DNA from: an uncultured Bacteroidales bacterium
GTDB taxonomy: Bacteria; Bacteroidota; Bacteroidia; Bacteroidales; Bacteroidaceae
NCBI GenBank assembly: GCA_945837185.1
Contig: CAMAMZ010000007.1
Span: 1-24,158 of the forward strand
DNA: 24,158 bases
Direction of reading: 5' to 3'
The first letter of the stretch is position 1; the number at the start of each line of letters is the position of its first letter. This document shows positions 13,681 to 22,291 of this stretch, in pieces. A model generated the notes under the pieces. That model was not told the DNA's origin and did not search any database. It saw nothing but the letters and a program-made list of their open reading frames with translations. Both the position numbers and the translations under genes were made by a program.

Positions 13681-15510
13681 CTATTTCTTGGCTTTCACCA
13701 CCTCTTCAACATATTTCTTTGCGTCCTCACGACTCTTGCCAAAGATGGCACGCAGGCGAGCAGCATCAAACTTTGGCTGACGAGTATAGGTATAGATACC
13801 GTTCTTTTCCTGCTCCACATCCGTCAACTGTGTATAGCAATAACCAATCATGTGGTCGAGACTCAAGAGCACACTGGTCAGACCATCCAAACGGGTGTAC
13901 AATTCCTCGATGGTCTTAGGACCCTTACCATAGCCCCATGCTGCCTCCTTGTCATTCTTGCTAAACCAACCGATTCCACCGTATTCATCGATGATATAAG
14001 CCTGTCCTTCACGACAAGGAACACTAAACTTCGGATAGTGCACATAATAAGAGCCATCCTTCTTCGGCGTTTGCTGACGGAGGAACTTCAGCGGATCTTG
14101 TTCGTAAGAATGTTCCGCATAGATATCGGTGAATCCTTCATGATGGCCACCACTTGTAGAAACAACAGGACGAGTGCGGTCCATACGCTTGGTAGCAAAA
14201 TAAAGGTCATTGGTTAGACGTGCCCGCTGCTCGTCAACATCTGCTTTCCATGTTTCATTCAGCGGTGACCAAGCAACGATGCTCGGTGCATTGTAATCGC
14301 GCTCAATACACTCCTCCCATTCAGTAATCAAGTTACGTCCGGCCACCTGACTGGTCCAATCCATACCCCAGCTGGCAGATTCGCCCCAGGTGAGATAGCC
14401 CAAGCGGTCAGCCCAATAGAGATAACGCTGCTCGAAAACTTTCTGATGCAGACGCGCACCGTTGAAACCAACTTCCTTACCCAACTCAATGTCATGCTTC
14501 AACGCTTCATCAGAAGGTGCCGTCCAGATGCCATCGGGATAATAACCCTGGTCGAGCACTAAGCGCATGAAATACGGCTCATTGTTCAAATAGAAAATGC
14601 CATTGCGCAACTCAACCTTTCTCATTCCAGCATAAGAAGCCACTCTGTCGAGTTCCTTTCCTTGTGCGTCTTTTACCACAAACTCCACATCGTAGAGGAA
14701 AGGAGATTCGGGCGACCACAGGCGCGGTTTCTTGATAGGCACTACAATACTGCTATTATTAGACGCTTTCACCGTACGGCTTCCAACGAGTTTTCCTTCC
14801 GCCTTCACGTTCACAATAAAGGAAGCAGCCTCATGCGCCTCGAAGAAATCGGGCTCAAAGAGCAACTGTGCATTGTCTACATCGGGTGTGATACGCACCT
14901 GTTTCAAGCCTCCGCGCGCCACAGGTTCCATCCATACCGTCTGCCATATACCCGTAACACGTGTATAAGAACAGGAATACGAGTTATACTTAAACGACTG
15001 TTTGCCAGAGGGCTGCACGTCGGAGCGCAAGTCATCGCGCACATAAACCACCAAATCGTTCTCCTGTCCAAACTTCACATACGGAGCAATATCAATAGCG
15101 AAGGAAGACGAGCCACCGAAGTGCTCCTTTACGCTCTTGCCATTGATGTAAATACATGAACGGAAGTCTACACCTCCAAAGCGTAACATAACGTGCATTC
15201 CCTTCCATTCCATCGGTACATTCAGCTTACGATGATACCACATGGCATTGATGAAATCCGTATGTCCTATGCCCGAGAGTTTACTCTCAGGACAGAAAGG
15301 CACCGTGATGGCACCTTCAAAACCTTTTGACTTGGCAAAACCTCTTTCCACTCCTGATAAGCCAAAATCAAAACAATAGCTCCACGTGCCATTCAGATTC
15401 ACCCATGAAGAGCGTTCAAACTGCGGTCGCGGATATTCCTTTCGTGGTAACGAATCTGCCCATACAGCAGTGGCGGCCAGCAGAAGAAGGCCACAGATAG
15501 TCTTTTTCAT
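13681..15510 (-). CDS. Secreted glycoside hydrolase family 2 enzyme
   Basis: I start at the methionine at 15510 (MKKTICGLLLLAATAVWA), because it gives a clean signal peptide cleaved near WA-DS; the longer frame adds nine codons. The 609-residue protein has the GH2 order: a sugar-binding jelly roll (about 25-195, with FERSSWVNLNGTWSYCFDF and the FGGVDF region), an immunoglobulin-like domain (about 200-290) and a TIM barrel. Counting from this start, the acid/base is Glu419 in WSPLNET and the nucleophile is Glu509 in IIDEYGG. The family includes beta-galactosidases, beta-glucuronidases and beta-mannosidases; specificity cannot be read by eye. It should act in the periplasm or outside the cell. 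No SusC/SusD pair is nearby, so it is not in an obvious polysaccharide utilisation locus. Confidence 0.9.
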   Translation of the reverse strand: MKKTICGLLLLAATAVWADSLPRKEYPRPQFERSSWVNLNGTWSYCFDFGLSGVERGFAKSKGFEGAITVPFCPESKLSGIGHTDFINAMWYHRKLNVPMEWKGMHVMLRFGGVDFRSCIYINGKSVKEHFGGSSSFAIDIAPYVKFGQENDLVVYVRDDLRSDVQPSGKQSFKYNSYSCSYTRVTGIWQTVWMEPVARGGLKQVRITPDVDNAQLLFEPDFFEAHEAASFIVNVKAEGKLVGSRTVKASNNSSIVVPIKKPRLWSPESPFLYDVEFVVKDAQGKELDRVASYAGMRKVELRNGIFYLNNEPYFMRLVLDQGYYPDGIWTAPSDEALKHDIELGKEVGFNGARLHQKVFEQRYLYWADRLGYLTWGESASWGMDWTSQVAGRNLITEWEECIERDYNAPSIVAWSPLNETWKADVDEQRARLTNDLYFATKRMDRTRPVVSTSGGHHEGFTDIYAEHSYEQDPLKFLRQQTPKKDGSYYVHYPKFSVPCREGQAYIIDEYGGIGWFSKNDKEAAWGYGKGPKTIEELYTRLDGLTSVLLSLDHMIGYCYTQLTDVEQEKNGIYTYTRQPKFDAARLRAIFGKSREDAKKYVEEVVKAKK

Positions 15511-15567
15511 TGTTTGGTATTTACACATATTATTCATTAGTTAGTGATTTCATGTGAGTGTTTGGTG

Positions 15568-15598
15568 CAAATATAGCAATAATATTACGAACCACCAA
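15568..15598 (-). promoter_or_regulatory. Consensus promoter for the GH2 gene
   Basis: On the minus strand TTG (15596-15598) and TATATTTG (15568-15575) are 20 bases apart, a full match to the Bacteroidetes consensus, about 58 bases upstream of the start at 15510. Confidence 0.75.
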
Positions 15599-15708
15599 GA
15601 AATCTTTCATTTTTTTCACACAAAGGTCGTTTACAAACACTTCACATACAGACAGAAACGGGAAGTATAAAAAATGTGAGAATCTATGCGCAATCAGATT
15701 TTTTATAC

Positions 15709-15716
15709 TAACTTTG
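15709..15716 (+). promoter_or_regulatory. -7 box for folP-cdaA
   Basis: TAACTTTG followed by C matches TAnnTTTG exactly, 29 bases before the ATG at 15746. Its position excludes the longer frame from 15686. GGAGA at 15734-15738 could serve as a ribosome binding site. Confidence 0.65.
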
Positions 15717-15745
15717 CATGCAGAACCAATAACGGAGAATATAAG

Positions 15746-16582
15746 ATGGAATATACAATTAATATCCGCGGACAACTCCTTGACCTTTCGCACCCCCAAG
15801 TGATGGGCATCCTGAACGTCACACCCGACAGCTTCTATGCCGGCAGCAGGAAACAGACTGAACGGGAGATTGCGGAAAGAGCCGTGGAGATTGTGTCGCA
15901 AGGCGGCAGCATGATTGACATTGGAGCCTTTTCCACCCGTCCCGGTGCACAGGAGGTGGATGAGGAAGAAGAGGGGAAACGCCTGCAATGGGCTCTGTCG
16001 ATTGTAAGACGGGAAGTTCCAGATGCCATCATCTCTGTCGATACCTACCGCCCTTCATTGGCACGCCGTTGCATCAACGATTGGGGGGCAGACATCATCA
16101 ACGATGTGAGCGAGGGTGGCCTCACCGGTATCGTGGGCGTTGCCATTCATGAGAAAGAGCGCATGTTTGATGTGATAGGCGAACTGAAATGCCCCTATAT
16201 CCTCATGTCCGTCAAACCCTCCCTACCCGATATGATGCTTGCTTTTGCCGATGAGATCCAACAACTGCGTGACCGTGGTTGCAAAGACATCATCCTCGAC
16301 CCGGGTTTTGGCTTTGGAAAGACTTTGGAGCAGAACTACGCTATCCTGGCAGACATCGACAAGCTTCAGGTACTAGAACTTCCCATATTGGTAGGCATCT
16401 CCCGCAAATCAATGATTTACAAATGGACAGGCGGCACTCCCGACACCGCTCTTGCCGGCACTACAGCCTTGCACGCTGCAGCCATCATGAAAGGGGCTTC
16501 CATTCTTCGTGTTCACGATGTGAAGGCAGCCTCCGACACCATTGCCGTCACCCAGAAAATGCTCTCTTACCTCAAATCCTAA
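15746..16582 (+). CDS. folP: Dihydropteroate synthase
   Basis: The enzyme condenses p-aminobenzoate with dihydropterin pyrophosphate to dihydropteroate in folate synthesis and is the sulfonamide target. From the ATG at 15746 it has 278 residues, normal for the family; this start lies just after the -7 box and a GGAGA. The TIM-barrel motifs are all visible: GILNVTPDSF at 21-30, DIGAFSTRPGA at 58-68, SVDTYRP at 97-103, IINDVS at 117-122, DPGFGFGKT at 185-193, GISRKS at 217-222 and the final RVHDV at 255-259. No change typical of resistance can be judged by eye. The cyclase gene follows after 6 bases, so the two are very likely co-transcribed. Confidence 0.96.
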   Translation: MEYTINIRGQLLDLSHPQVMGILNVTPDSFYAGSRKQTEREIAERAVEIVSQGGSMIDIGAFSTRPGAQEVDEEEEGKRLQWALSIVRREVPDAIISVDTYRPSLARRCINDWGADIINDVSEGGLTGIVGVAIHEKERMFDVIGELKCPYILMSVKPSLPDMMLAFADEIQQLRDRGCKDIILDPGFGFGKTLEQNYAILADIDKLQVLELPILVGISRKSMIYKWTGGTPDTALAGTTALHAAAIMKGASILRVHDVKAASDTIAVTQKMLSYLKS

Positions 16583-16588
16583 GTCACC

Positions 16589-17356
16589 ATGTTTTTTGAT
16601 TTCGGTATCAAGGATGTCATCGACATCTTCCTCGTTGCTACATTATTATATTATACCTACCGCCTGATGAAAGAGAGCCGCTCGCTCAATGTGTTCATCG
16701 GCATCATGGTGTTTGTCATTCTCTGGCTCTTCGTGAGCCAGGTGCTTGAAATGCGCCTGTTAGGCTCCATCATGGACAAGTTGGTAAGTGTGGGTGTATT
16801 GGCCCTACTCATCCTGTTCCAGGAAGAAATCCGCAAGTTTCTTTATACATTGGGCGCACACCAACGTTTCCGCAACTTCATCAAGATGTTTTCCGGTGGC
16901 AAGAAACACGACCAGGTGGACCGCGAAACCATCATGCCCATTGTCATGGCCTGCATGAGCATGGCTAAAGGAAAGGTGGGCGCCTTGATCGTCATAGAAC
17001 GGGCCACGCCTCTTGACAACATAGTGGAAACAGGCGATGTGATAGACGCAAACATCAACCAACGCCTCATCGAGAACATCTTTTTCAAAAACTCACCCCT
17101 TCACGATGGTGCTATGGTCATCTCCAAGAAACGCATCAAGGCCGCCGGTTGCATTCTGCCCGTATCGCACGACATGGATATTCCCAAGGAATTAGGTCTA
17201 CGCCACCGTGCAGCCATGGGCATCTCCCAATCATCAGATGCCATTGCTGTTGTCGTGTCAGAGGAAACAGGACGCATCAGTATGGCAGTCAACGGTTCTT
17301 TCCGCCTGCGCCTCTCGGCAGAGGAATTGGAGGGATTGCTTGCCAATATGATGTGA
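16589..17356 (+). CDS. cdaA: Diadenylate cyclase (CdaA type)
   Basis: The enzyme makes cyclic di-AMP from two ATP. The 255-residue protein has three N-terminal hydrophobic helices (about 8-24, 33-52 and 65-79), then a coiled linker and a DAC domain. The catalytic signatures are present: DGAMVI at 173-178 and RHRAAMG at 205-211. This is the membrane CdaA architecture, not the DisA type with DNA-binding domains. In Firmicutes cdaA sits with cdaR (ybbR) and glmM; here neither is present and folP is the partner instead. In other bacteria cyclic di-AMP controls potassium and osmolyte transport and wall homeostasis; the target here is unknown. A -7 box for pta lies 58 bases after the stop. Confidence 0.94.
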   Translation: MFFDFGIKDVIDIFLVATLLYYTYRLMKESRSLNVFIGIMVFVILWLFVSQVLEMRLLGSIMDKLVSVGVLALLILFQEEIRKFLYTLGAHQRFRNFIKMFSGGKKHDQVDRETIMPIVMACMSMAKGKVGALIVIERATPLDNIVETGDVIDANINQRLIENIFFKNSPLHDGAMVISKKRIKAAGCILPVSHDMDIPKELGLRHRAAMGISQSSDAIAVVVSEETGRISMAVNGSFRLRLSAEELEGLLANMM

Positions 17357-17413
17357 GGCATAAAAAATCTACATTTTTTACGAAGATAAAGGGTGTTTTA
17401 CGATTTAAATTAC

Positions 17414-17421
17414 TAATTTTG
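17414..17421 (+). promoter_or_regulatory. -7 box for pta-ackA
   Basis: TAATTTTG followed by CAA matches TAnnTTTG exactly, 63 bases before the pta ATG. A matching -33 TTG is not clear. The leader contains a five-codon frame, ATG at 17452 (MKRTI), of doubtful meaning. Confidence 0.6.
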
Positions 17422-17484
17422 CAATATGGAGTGAACAAATTGCCATCCATCATGAAGAGAACAATCTAATCATATATCATAACT

Positions 17485-18528
17485 ATGGATTTATTACAAC
17501 AAATTGTAGCGCGCGCTAAAGCTGACAAGCAGCGCATCGTGCTCCCTGAGGCAGAAGAGGAGCGCACTCTGAAAGCAGCCGAAAAGGTATTGGCTGACGA
17601 CATAGCAGACCTTATCCTCATCGGTAACCCTGCCCATATCAAGGAATTGGCCTCTGAATGGGGGCTGACCCATATTGACAAGGCTACGATCGTGGATCCA
17701 TTAAACAACCCCAAGTCGGAGGAGTATGCCGCCCTTCTTGCTGAGATGCGCAAGAACAAAGGCATGACAATAGAAAAGGCCCGCGAGTTGGTGAAAGACA
17801 ATCTCTACCTGGGATGTATGATTATCAAAACCGAAGGTGCTGACGGACAGATTTCCGGTGCCCTGAGTACTACAGGCGAAACCTTGCGTCCGGCACTTCA
17901 AATCATCAAATGCGCTCCCGGCATCACCTGCGTGAGCGGTGCCATGCTCTTGATTACCGAACAAACCCAATTTGGCAAGGATGGTGTGGTTGTGATGGGT
18001 GACGTTGCCGTAACGCCCAATCCTACAGCCGACCAGTTGGCACAGATAGCCTTCACCACCTCGCAAACAGCCAAGAGTGTAGCAGGCATTGAAGACCCGC
18101 ATGTTGCCATGCTGAGTTTCTCTACCAAAGGTAGTGCCAAAGATGCCATCGACAAGGCAACCGGCAAGAGTGTGTATATTATAGATAAGGTGATAGAGGC
18201 CACCAAACTGGCACAGGAAAGATACCCTGACCTGAAGGTTGACGGAGAGATGCAGGCCGACGCTGCCCTCGTGCCCAGCGTGGCTGCCAAGAAGGCCAAA
18301 GGCTCAGAAGTGGCTGGCAAGGCTACTGTGCTGATTGCTCCCAACCTCGAAGTGGGCAACATTGGCTACAAGTTGGTACAGCGTCTTGGAGGCGCCATCG
18401 CCATCGGTCCTATCCTGCAAGGCATCGCCCGTCCGGTCAATGACCTGAGTCGCGGCTGCTCAATCGACGACATCTACTACATGGTAGCCATCACAGCCTG
18501 CCAGGCACAGGATGCCAAAAAGGCTTAA
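17485..18528 (+). CDS. pta: Phosphate acetyltransferase
   Basis: The enzyme interconverts acetyl-CoA and acetyl phosphate. The 347 residues correspond to the short form, the catalytic domain only, without the N-terminal regulatory DRTGG domains found in the long enterobacterial enzyme. Recognisable stretches are RIVLPEAEEERTLKAAE near the start, VSGAMLLIT, the FSTKGSAKD segment, KVDGEMQADAALVP and APNLEVGNIGYKLVQRLGG, followed by GPILQGIARPVNDLSRG near the end. It forms an operon with acetate kinase (39 bases apart), giving ATP from acetyl-CoA with acetate as end product. This is a main energy route in saccharolytic anaerobes, and it can also handle acetyl-CoA from threonine through Kbl. Confidence 0.97.
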   Translation: MDLLQQIVARAKADKQRIVLPEAEEERTLKAAEKVLADDIADLILIGNPAHIKELASEWGLTHIDKATIVDPLNNPKSEEYAALLAEMRKNKGMTIEKARELVKDNLYLGCMIIKTEGADGQISGALSTTGETLRPALQIIKCAPGITCVSGAMLLITEQTQFGKDGVVVMGDVAVTPNPTADQLAQIAFTTSQTAKSVAGIEDPHVAMLSFSTKGSAKDAIDKATGKSVYIIDKVIEATKLAQERYPDLKVDGEMQADAALVPSVAAKKAKGSEVAGKATVLIAPNLEVGNIGYKLVQRLGGAIAIGPILQGIARPVNDLSRGCSIDDIYYMVAITACQAQDAKKA

Positions 18529-18567
18529 CAACAATATTCTTACCCATCAAGATAAAAACAAAAAAAA

Positions 18568-19770
18568 ATGATAGTATTGGTATTGAACTGCGGAAGCAGT
18601 TCCATCAAGTACAAGCTCTATGACATGAGCAACGAGAGCGTGCTCGCCCAAGGTGGTGCCGAGCGTATTGGTCTCGATGAAGCCTTTGTGAAGGTTACAT
18701 TGAAAGACGGTAGCAAAGAAAAGATTATGCACGACATGCCCGACCACAAGGAGGGTGTGAAATTCGTGTTCCAACTGTTGCTCGACGAGAAGTATGGTGC
18801 TTTGAAGAGTCTCGACCAGATTGATGCCGTAGGCCATCGTATTGTGCAGGGTGGCGACCTCTTTGAGAAGAGCTGCATCGTGACGAAAGAGGTTGAGGAG
18901 GGTATTGAAAGTCTGTGCGATTTGGCACCTGTACACAATGCCGGTCATTTGCGTGGCATACGTGCCGTTGATGCCTTGATGCCCACCACACCGCAGGTAT
19001 GCGTCTTCGATAATGCGTTCCATTCCACCATGCCGGCACACGCTTATCTCTATGCTGTTCCTTATGAGCTGTACGAGAAATACCATGTGCGTCGCTACGG
19101 TTTCCACGGCACAAGTCACCGTTATGTATCACAGCGTGTGTGCGATTTCTTGGGTGTAGACATCAAGACCCAGAAAATCATCACCTGTCATATTGGCAAC
19201 GGTGCTTCCATAGCAGCTGTTCAATATGGTAAGGTTATCGATACCTCCATGGGCTTGACACCGTTGGCTGGTGTGATGATGGGTTCTCGCTGTGGCGACA
19301 TCGACCCCTCTGCCGTTACCTACCTGATGGAGAAACTGGGCAAGACACCGCAGGAGATGTCGGAGTTCCTTAACAAACAGAGTGGTGTATTGGGCATCTC
19401 TGGTTTGAGTTCCGACATGCGTGAGGTGGAAAGTGCTGACAAGGCCGGTAACGAACGTGCCAAACTGGCTTTGGACATGTACAGCTACCGCATCAAGAAG
19501 TATATAGGTGCATACGCTGCTGCCATGAATGGTGTAGACATCATTGTATGGACAGCCGGTGTGGGTGAAAACCAAGAGGGTGTGCGCTGGGATTCCTGCT
19601 CCGGTCTGGAATACCTTGGTGTGAAGATGGACAAGGAGCACAACCATTGTCGTGGCGTGGAGCAGGTGCTCTCTGCCGACGACTCTAAGGTGAAGGTGGT
19701 GATGATTCCTACTGATGAGGAGATTGTCATTGCCCGCGACACCGTAGACCTTGTATCACAGAACAAATAA
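18568..19770 (+). CDS. ackA: Acetate kinase
   Basis: The enzyme transfers the phosphate of acetyl phosphate to ADP, giving acetate and ATP. At 400 residues it has the usual length. The catalytic residues fall at the positions known from the Methanosarcina enzyme: Asn7 in LNCGSSSIK, Arg91 in GHRIVQGG, Asp148 in FDNAFHSTMP, His180 in FHGTSHRYV and Arg241 in GSRCGDID. GNGASIAAV (phosphate loop) and the final PTDEEIVIARDT are also present. It lies 39 bases after pta, with an A-rich leader before the ATG. A 15-bp terminator hairpin closes the operon. Confidence 0.98.
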   Translation: MIVLVLNCGSSSIKYKLYDMSNESVLAQGGAERIGLDEAFVKVTLKDGSKEKIMHDMPDHKEGVKFVFQLLLDEKYGALKSLDQIDAVGHRIVQGGDLFEKSCIVTKEVEEGIESLCDLAPVHNAGHLRGIRAVDALMPTTPQVCVFDNAFHSTMPAHAYLYAVPYELYEKYHVRRYGFHGTSHRYVSQRVCDFLGVDIKTQKIITCHIGNGASIAAVQYGKVIDTSMGLTPLAGVMMGSRCGDIDPSAVTYLMEKLGKTPQEMSEFLNKQSGVLGISGLSSDMREVESADKAGNERAKLALDMYSYRIKKYIGAYAAAMNGVDIIVWTAGVGENQEGVRWDSCSGLEYLGVKMDKEHNHCRGVEQVLSADDSKVKVVMIPTDEEIVIARDTVDLVSQNK

Positions 19771-19822
19771 ATCGAGCCGAAGGAAATTGGTTTCTTTCCT
19801 GCTCTATTGATTTACAGATTGC

Positions 19823-19860
19823 AAGAGGGGGAGTATCCGAATTTTGATACTCCCCCTCTT
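19823..19860 (+). terminator. Long terminator hairpin after pta-ackA
   Basis: AAGAGGGGGAGTATC (19823-19837) and GATACTCCCCCTCTT (19846-19860) form a perfect 15-bp stem with an 8-base loop, followed by CTTTATCC. It lies between ackA and the convergent gene ending at 19883. Confidence 0.85.
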
Positions 19861-19882
19861 CTTTATCCTATCCTCAACAGAC

Positions 19883-20605
19883 TTACTCTGCCATCAATCG
19901 AATGGTTTTGTCTATCAATTGGGTGTGCACATTCCCCATGGCGTCTTCCACCTTCAACAGGCCACTTACTTCATACACCTTCGACCGACCCTTGTCGTCG
20001 AAACCAATTTGTTGGGCACTCTCTGCCGACTTGCTTCCTGCCTCATGAATAAGCATATTGCTCAACTCAACCTTCAAGCCCGACAGGCTGTAAGGAACAA
20101 CATTGAGGTTGCTCAAACTTGTCGACCCATCTGCCGATGCTTTAGCCGTAAGCATGGCATGCGCATCGTAGCCGTCAATCTCAGAATAGATGATGTACTT
20201 GCGACCCGCACCATCCTTATCTGCGCTTACGGCAAACGGATGGAGGGTTTCAGGGCGTAAATCCATGCTGTATTTGCAGGCCTCTCCTCCTTTTTGACGA
20301 ATTTGTTGCAGTAATTCCTTGTCCTTGAGCAACTGCCCCGTACGATTCACAAAGACTTGAATGTCCTTTTGTGTAAGATTCCGTTGTTTGAAATAATTAT
20401 AGTTCACTGCGAAAAACTTAGAGAAAGCTACCAACGAATCATATTGCACTGGGGTCACCTTGTTTTTTAACCACAAAGGAGGTTCCTGCCCCACTTTCGT
20501 ATGTGGTGCATAATCAGTAATCAGATTCTGCCCATGAATGGCATTCACCATCACGAACAGGAATGTCATAAGAACACTCCATAGCAAACACTTACTCTTT
20601 CTCAT
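19883..20605 (-). CDS. Secreted protein of unknown function
   Basis: I do not recognise this 240-residue protein. It has a basic start and a hydrophobic segment (about 8-24) ending near NAIHGQN, a likely signal peptide without a lipobox cysteine, so the mature protein should be periplasmic or exported. The middle part is polar and helix-prone (YNYFKQRNLTQKDIQVF, LLKDKELLQQIRQKGGEA), and the C-terminal half looks like beta strands (RKYIIYSEIDGYDAH, VVPYSLSGLKVELSNM, SKVYEVSGLLKVED). There is one internal cysteine in GEACKYS. No catalytic motif stands out. It is convergent with ackA across a strong hairpin, and upstream lies a -7 box and an AT-rich palindrome, so it seems to be a single-gene unit. 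Confidence 0.7.
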   Translation of the reverse strand: MRKSKCLLWSVLMTFLFVMVNAIHGQNLITDYAPHTKVGQEPPLWLKNKVTPVQYDSLVAFSKFFAVNYNYFKQRNLTQKDIQVFVNRTGQLLKDKELLQQIRQKGGEACKYSMDLRPETLHPFAVSADKDGAGRKYIIYSEIDGYDAHAMLTAKASADGSTSLSNLNVVPYSLSGLKVELSNMLIHEAGSKSAESAQQIGFDDKGRSKVYEVSGLLKVEDAMGNVHTQLIDKTIRLMAE

Positions 20606-20644
20606 GATAATTAATGTGTTTAAATTATTACTCTATTAACGCCT

Positions 20645-20652
20645 CAAAGATA
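20645..20652 (-). promoter_or_regulatory. -7 box for the unknown secreted protein gene
   Basis: The minus strand reads TATCTTTG, a full TAnnTTTG match, 40 bases before the ATG at 20605. The nearest useful TTG (20669-20671) is only 16 nt away and falls at the edge of an inverted repeat. Confidence 0.5.
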
Positions 20653-20670
20653 CAAAAAAATAACATAGCA

Positions 20671-20698
20671 AAAAACTATGTTTAAAATAATAGTTTTT
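20671..20698. repeat. AT-rich inverted repeat upstream of the secreted protein gene
   Basis: AAAAACTAT (20671-20679) and ATAGTTTTT (20690-20698) are perfect inverted repeats around 10 bases. The repeat overlaps where the -33 element of the downstream promoter should be, so an operator is possible; a weak terminator is the alternative. Confidence 0.4.
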
Positions 20699-20816
20699 AT
20701 TGCACTTTCTTGCACAACAGTTGCGCTTGTACTTATCTTATAGCAATTATGACGGATATCACGATAAAAGTCCAGATAAAACTATCATGGTAAACGCCAT
20801 AGGCGGAAATGCTAAA

Positions 20817-20848
20817 GGGATGTGAATGCATAAAGCAATCCACATCCC
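20817..20848 (-). terminator. Hairpin terminator after fucP
   Basis: GGGATGTG (20817-20824) and CACATCCC (20841-20848) pair, with an inner TGC/GCA pairing (20827-20829 with 20834-20836). On the minus strand a short TTT and a T-rich stretch follow. It lies about 60 bases after the fucP stop. The T-tract is modest. Confidence 0.55.
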
Positions 20849-20909
20849 CTTATATAATAATTAGGTGTATCCCTATCACAGGCTACAGACCCTATTGGGG
20901 CAACAACCC

Positions 20910-22202
20910 TTAGCGTTGCATCGAACGGTAGCGACGAACACCGTAGATGAAAATTACTACAAAGCAGATGAAGGGCAGGAGGAATGACACATTAACAGCC
21001 GGATGCCCCCATATCACACCCTTGTCGATAATGGTTCCCTGCAACGGTGGCATGATGGCGCCACCTACAATGGCCATTACAAGGAATGCGGCACCCAGAC
21101 TGGCATCCTCGGCACGCACATTCTCCAGTGCAATACCATAGATGGTGGGGAACATCAGCGACATGAAGATACTGACACCTACCAGACTGTACAAGCCCGG
21201 CATGCCCACTATCAGTATGGCTCCCAAGGCACAAATGGCAGCTCCCGTAGCAAAGATGGCAAGGAGGAGACGCGTGTTGACATACTTCATCAGGAAGGTA
21301 CTGATAAAACGTCCTGTGAGGAAGAGCACCATCGCCACAATATTATACATCTGTGCGGTAGCCTTGTTAATACCTAAGTTGTCGGCATATTGGATAATGA
21401 AGGTCCAGGTCATGATTTGTGCTGCCACATAGAACATCTGTGTCACCACACCCTCTTTATAAGCGGTGTTGTGCCAAAGGTTACGCAGCGTGTCCTTCAC
21501 CTTACCCTGACTGTCGTGACTCTCCGTGCTGGGCATCTTGGTCAGTCCTATCACCACCAACATCACCAATACAATCAATCCTATCACCACATACGGGTCT
21601 CTAATCACAGCAAGGTCGTGCAAACGGATATCAGCCTTTTCCGCCTCCGACAAGGTAGCGAAAATCATATTGCCGGCCGCATCGCGCTTGTCAGACAGCA
21701 ACTGGGGCAATACGATGAGTGAGGCTACTGCCATGCCACTGAGCGAGCCCATGGGATTGAAAGCCTGCGACAGGTTCAGTCTTCTCGTAGAAGTCTCCTT
21801 GCTTCCCAACGACAGGATGAAAGGATTGGCTGTTGTCTCCAAAAAAGCCAAGCCAAAGGTCAAGATATACAACGAGATACAGAAATAGGCAAACTCCTGG
21901 TTGGCAGCGGCGGGTATGAAAAGGAAAGCTCCCAAGGCATACAGCGCCAATCCCAACAGGATACCTTTCTTATAACTGTATTTGCGAATAAAGAGTGCAG
22001 CGGGAATAGCCATTGTGGCATAGCCGCCATAGAAAGCGAACTGCACCAACGATGCTTTGGCAGCAGAAATCTCCATCACCGTCTGGAAGGCCGCCACCAT
22101 CGGGTTGGTGATATCATTGGCAAAACCCCACAAGGCAAAGAGACTGGTGATGAGGATAAAGGTTATTAGGTATTTTTTCTCAACGAGTTTGGTTTTTTCC
22201 AT
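20910..22202 (-). CDS. fucP: L-fucose:H+ symporter, major facilitator family
   Basis: The 430-residue protein is a 12-helix permease of the fucose/glucose-galactose group of the major facilitator superfamily. Visible marks are the first helix FILITSLFALWGFANDITNP, in which WGFANDITNPM closely matches the FucP pattern with the membrane aspartate, then QFAFYGGYATMAIPAAL in helix 2, FLETTANPFILSLG in helix 4/5 and LNLSQAFNPMGS. A central loop (about 225-245, TKMPSTESHDSQGKVKD) separates the two halves. It should import L-fucose with protons across the inner membrane. It is the second gene of an operon, 89 bases after fucI, with a hairpin between the genes. A related sugar such as galactose or glucose is possible from the family alone; the neighbour makes fucose the best call. 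Confidence 0.9.
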   Translation of the reverse strand: MEKTKLVEKKYLITFILITSLFALWGFANDITNPMVAAFQTVMEISAAKASLVQFAFYGGYATMAIPAALFIRKYSYKKGILLGLALYALGAFLFIPAAANQEFAYFCISLYILTFGLAFLETTANPFILSLGSKETSTRRLNLSQAFNPMGSLSGMAVASLIVLPQLLSDKRDAAGNMIFATLSEAEKADIRLHDLAVIRDPYVVIGLIVLVMLVVIGLTKMPSTESHDSQGKVKDTLRNLWHNTAYKEGVVTQMFYVAAQIMTWTFIIQYADNLGINKATAQMYNIVAMVLFLTGRFISTFLMKYVNTRLLLAIFATGAAICALGAILIVGMPGLYSLVGVSIFMSLMFPTIYGIALENVRAEDASLGAAFLVMAIVGGAIMPPLQGTIIDKGVIWGHPAVNVSFLLPFICFVVIFIYGVRRYRSMQR

Positions 22203-22220
22203 AAGGTATCTTGAATTGTA

Positions 22221-22263
22221 CCGTTGTCCGCCACTTATCTCTCATCCATAAGCGGCGGACACG
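22221..22263 (-). other. Intercistronic hairpin between fucI and fucP
   Basis: On the minus strand GTCCGCCGCTTAT (complement of 22248-22260) pairs with ATAAGTGGCGGAC (complement of 22226-22238) over 13 positions, one of them G-T, with a 9-base loop and an outer CCG/CGG. The pairing is complete only in RNA of the fuc orientation; the + strand would have an A-C mismatch. No T-tract follows, so it is not a simple terminator. Confidence 0.65.
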
Positions 22264-22291
22264 GATAGTAAGTATAAAGCGTTATGCGCTT

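Larger units (their letters stand above)
20606..20909. other. 304-base intergenic stretch between the unknown secreted gene and fucP
   Basis: It carries a minus-strand -7 box (20645-20652), an AT-rich inverted repeat (20671-20698) and the fucIP terminator hairpin (20817-20848). No protein gene is seen. Confidence 0.6.

Noticed and set aside
15686..15745. Extended N terminus of dihydropteroate synthase
   Set aside because: The segment contains the TAACTTTG promoter box; the start at 15746 has a GGAGA just upstream and gives the usual length.
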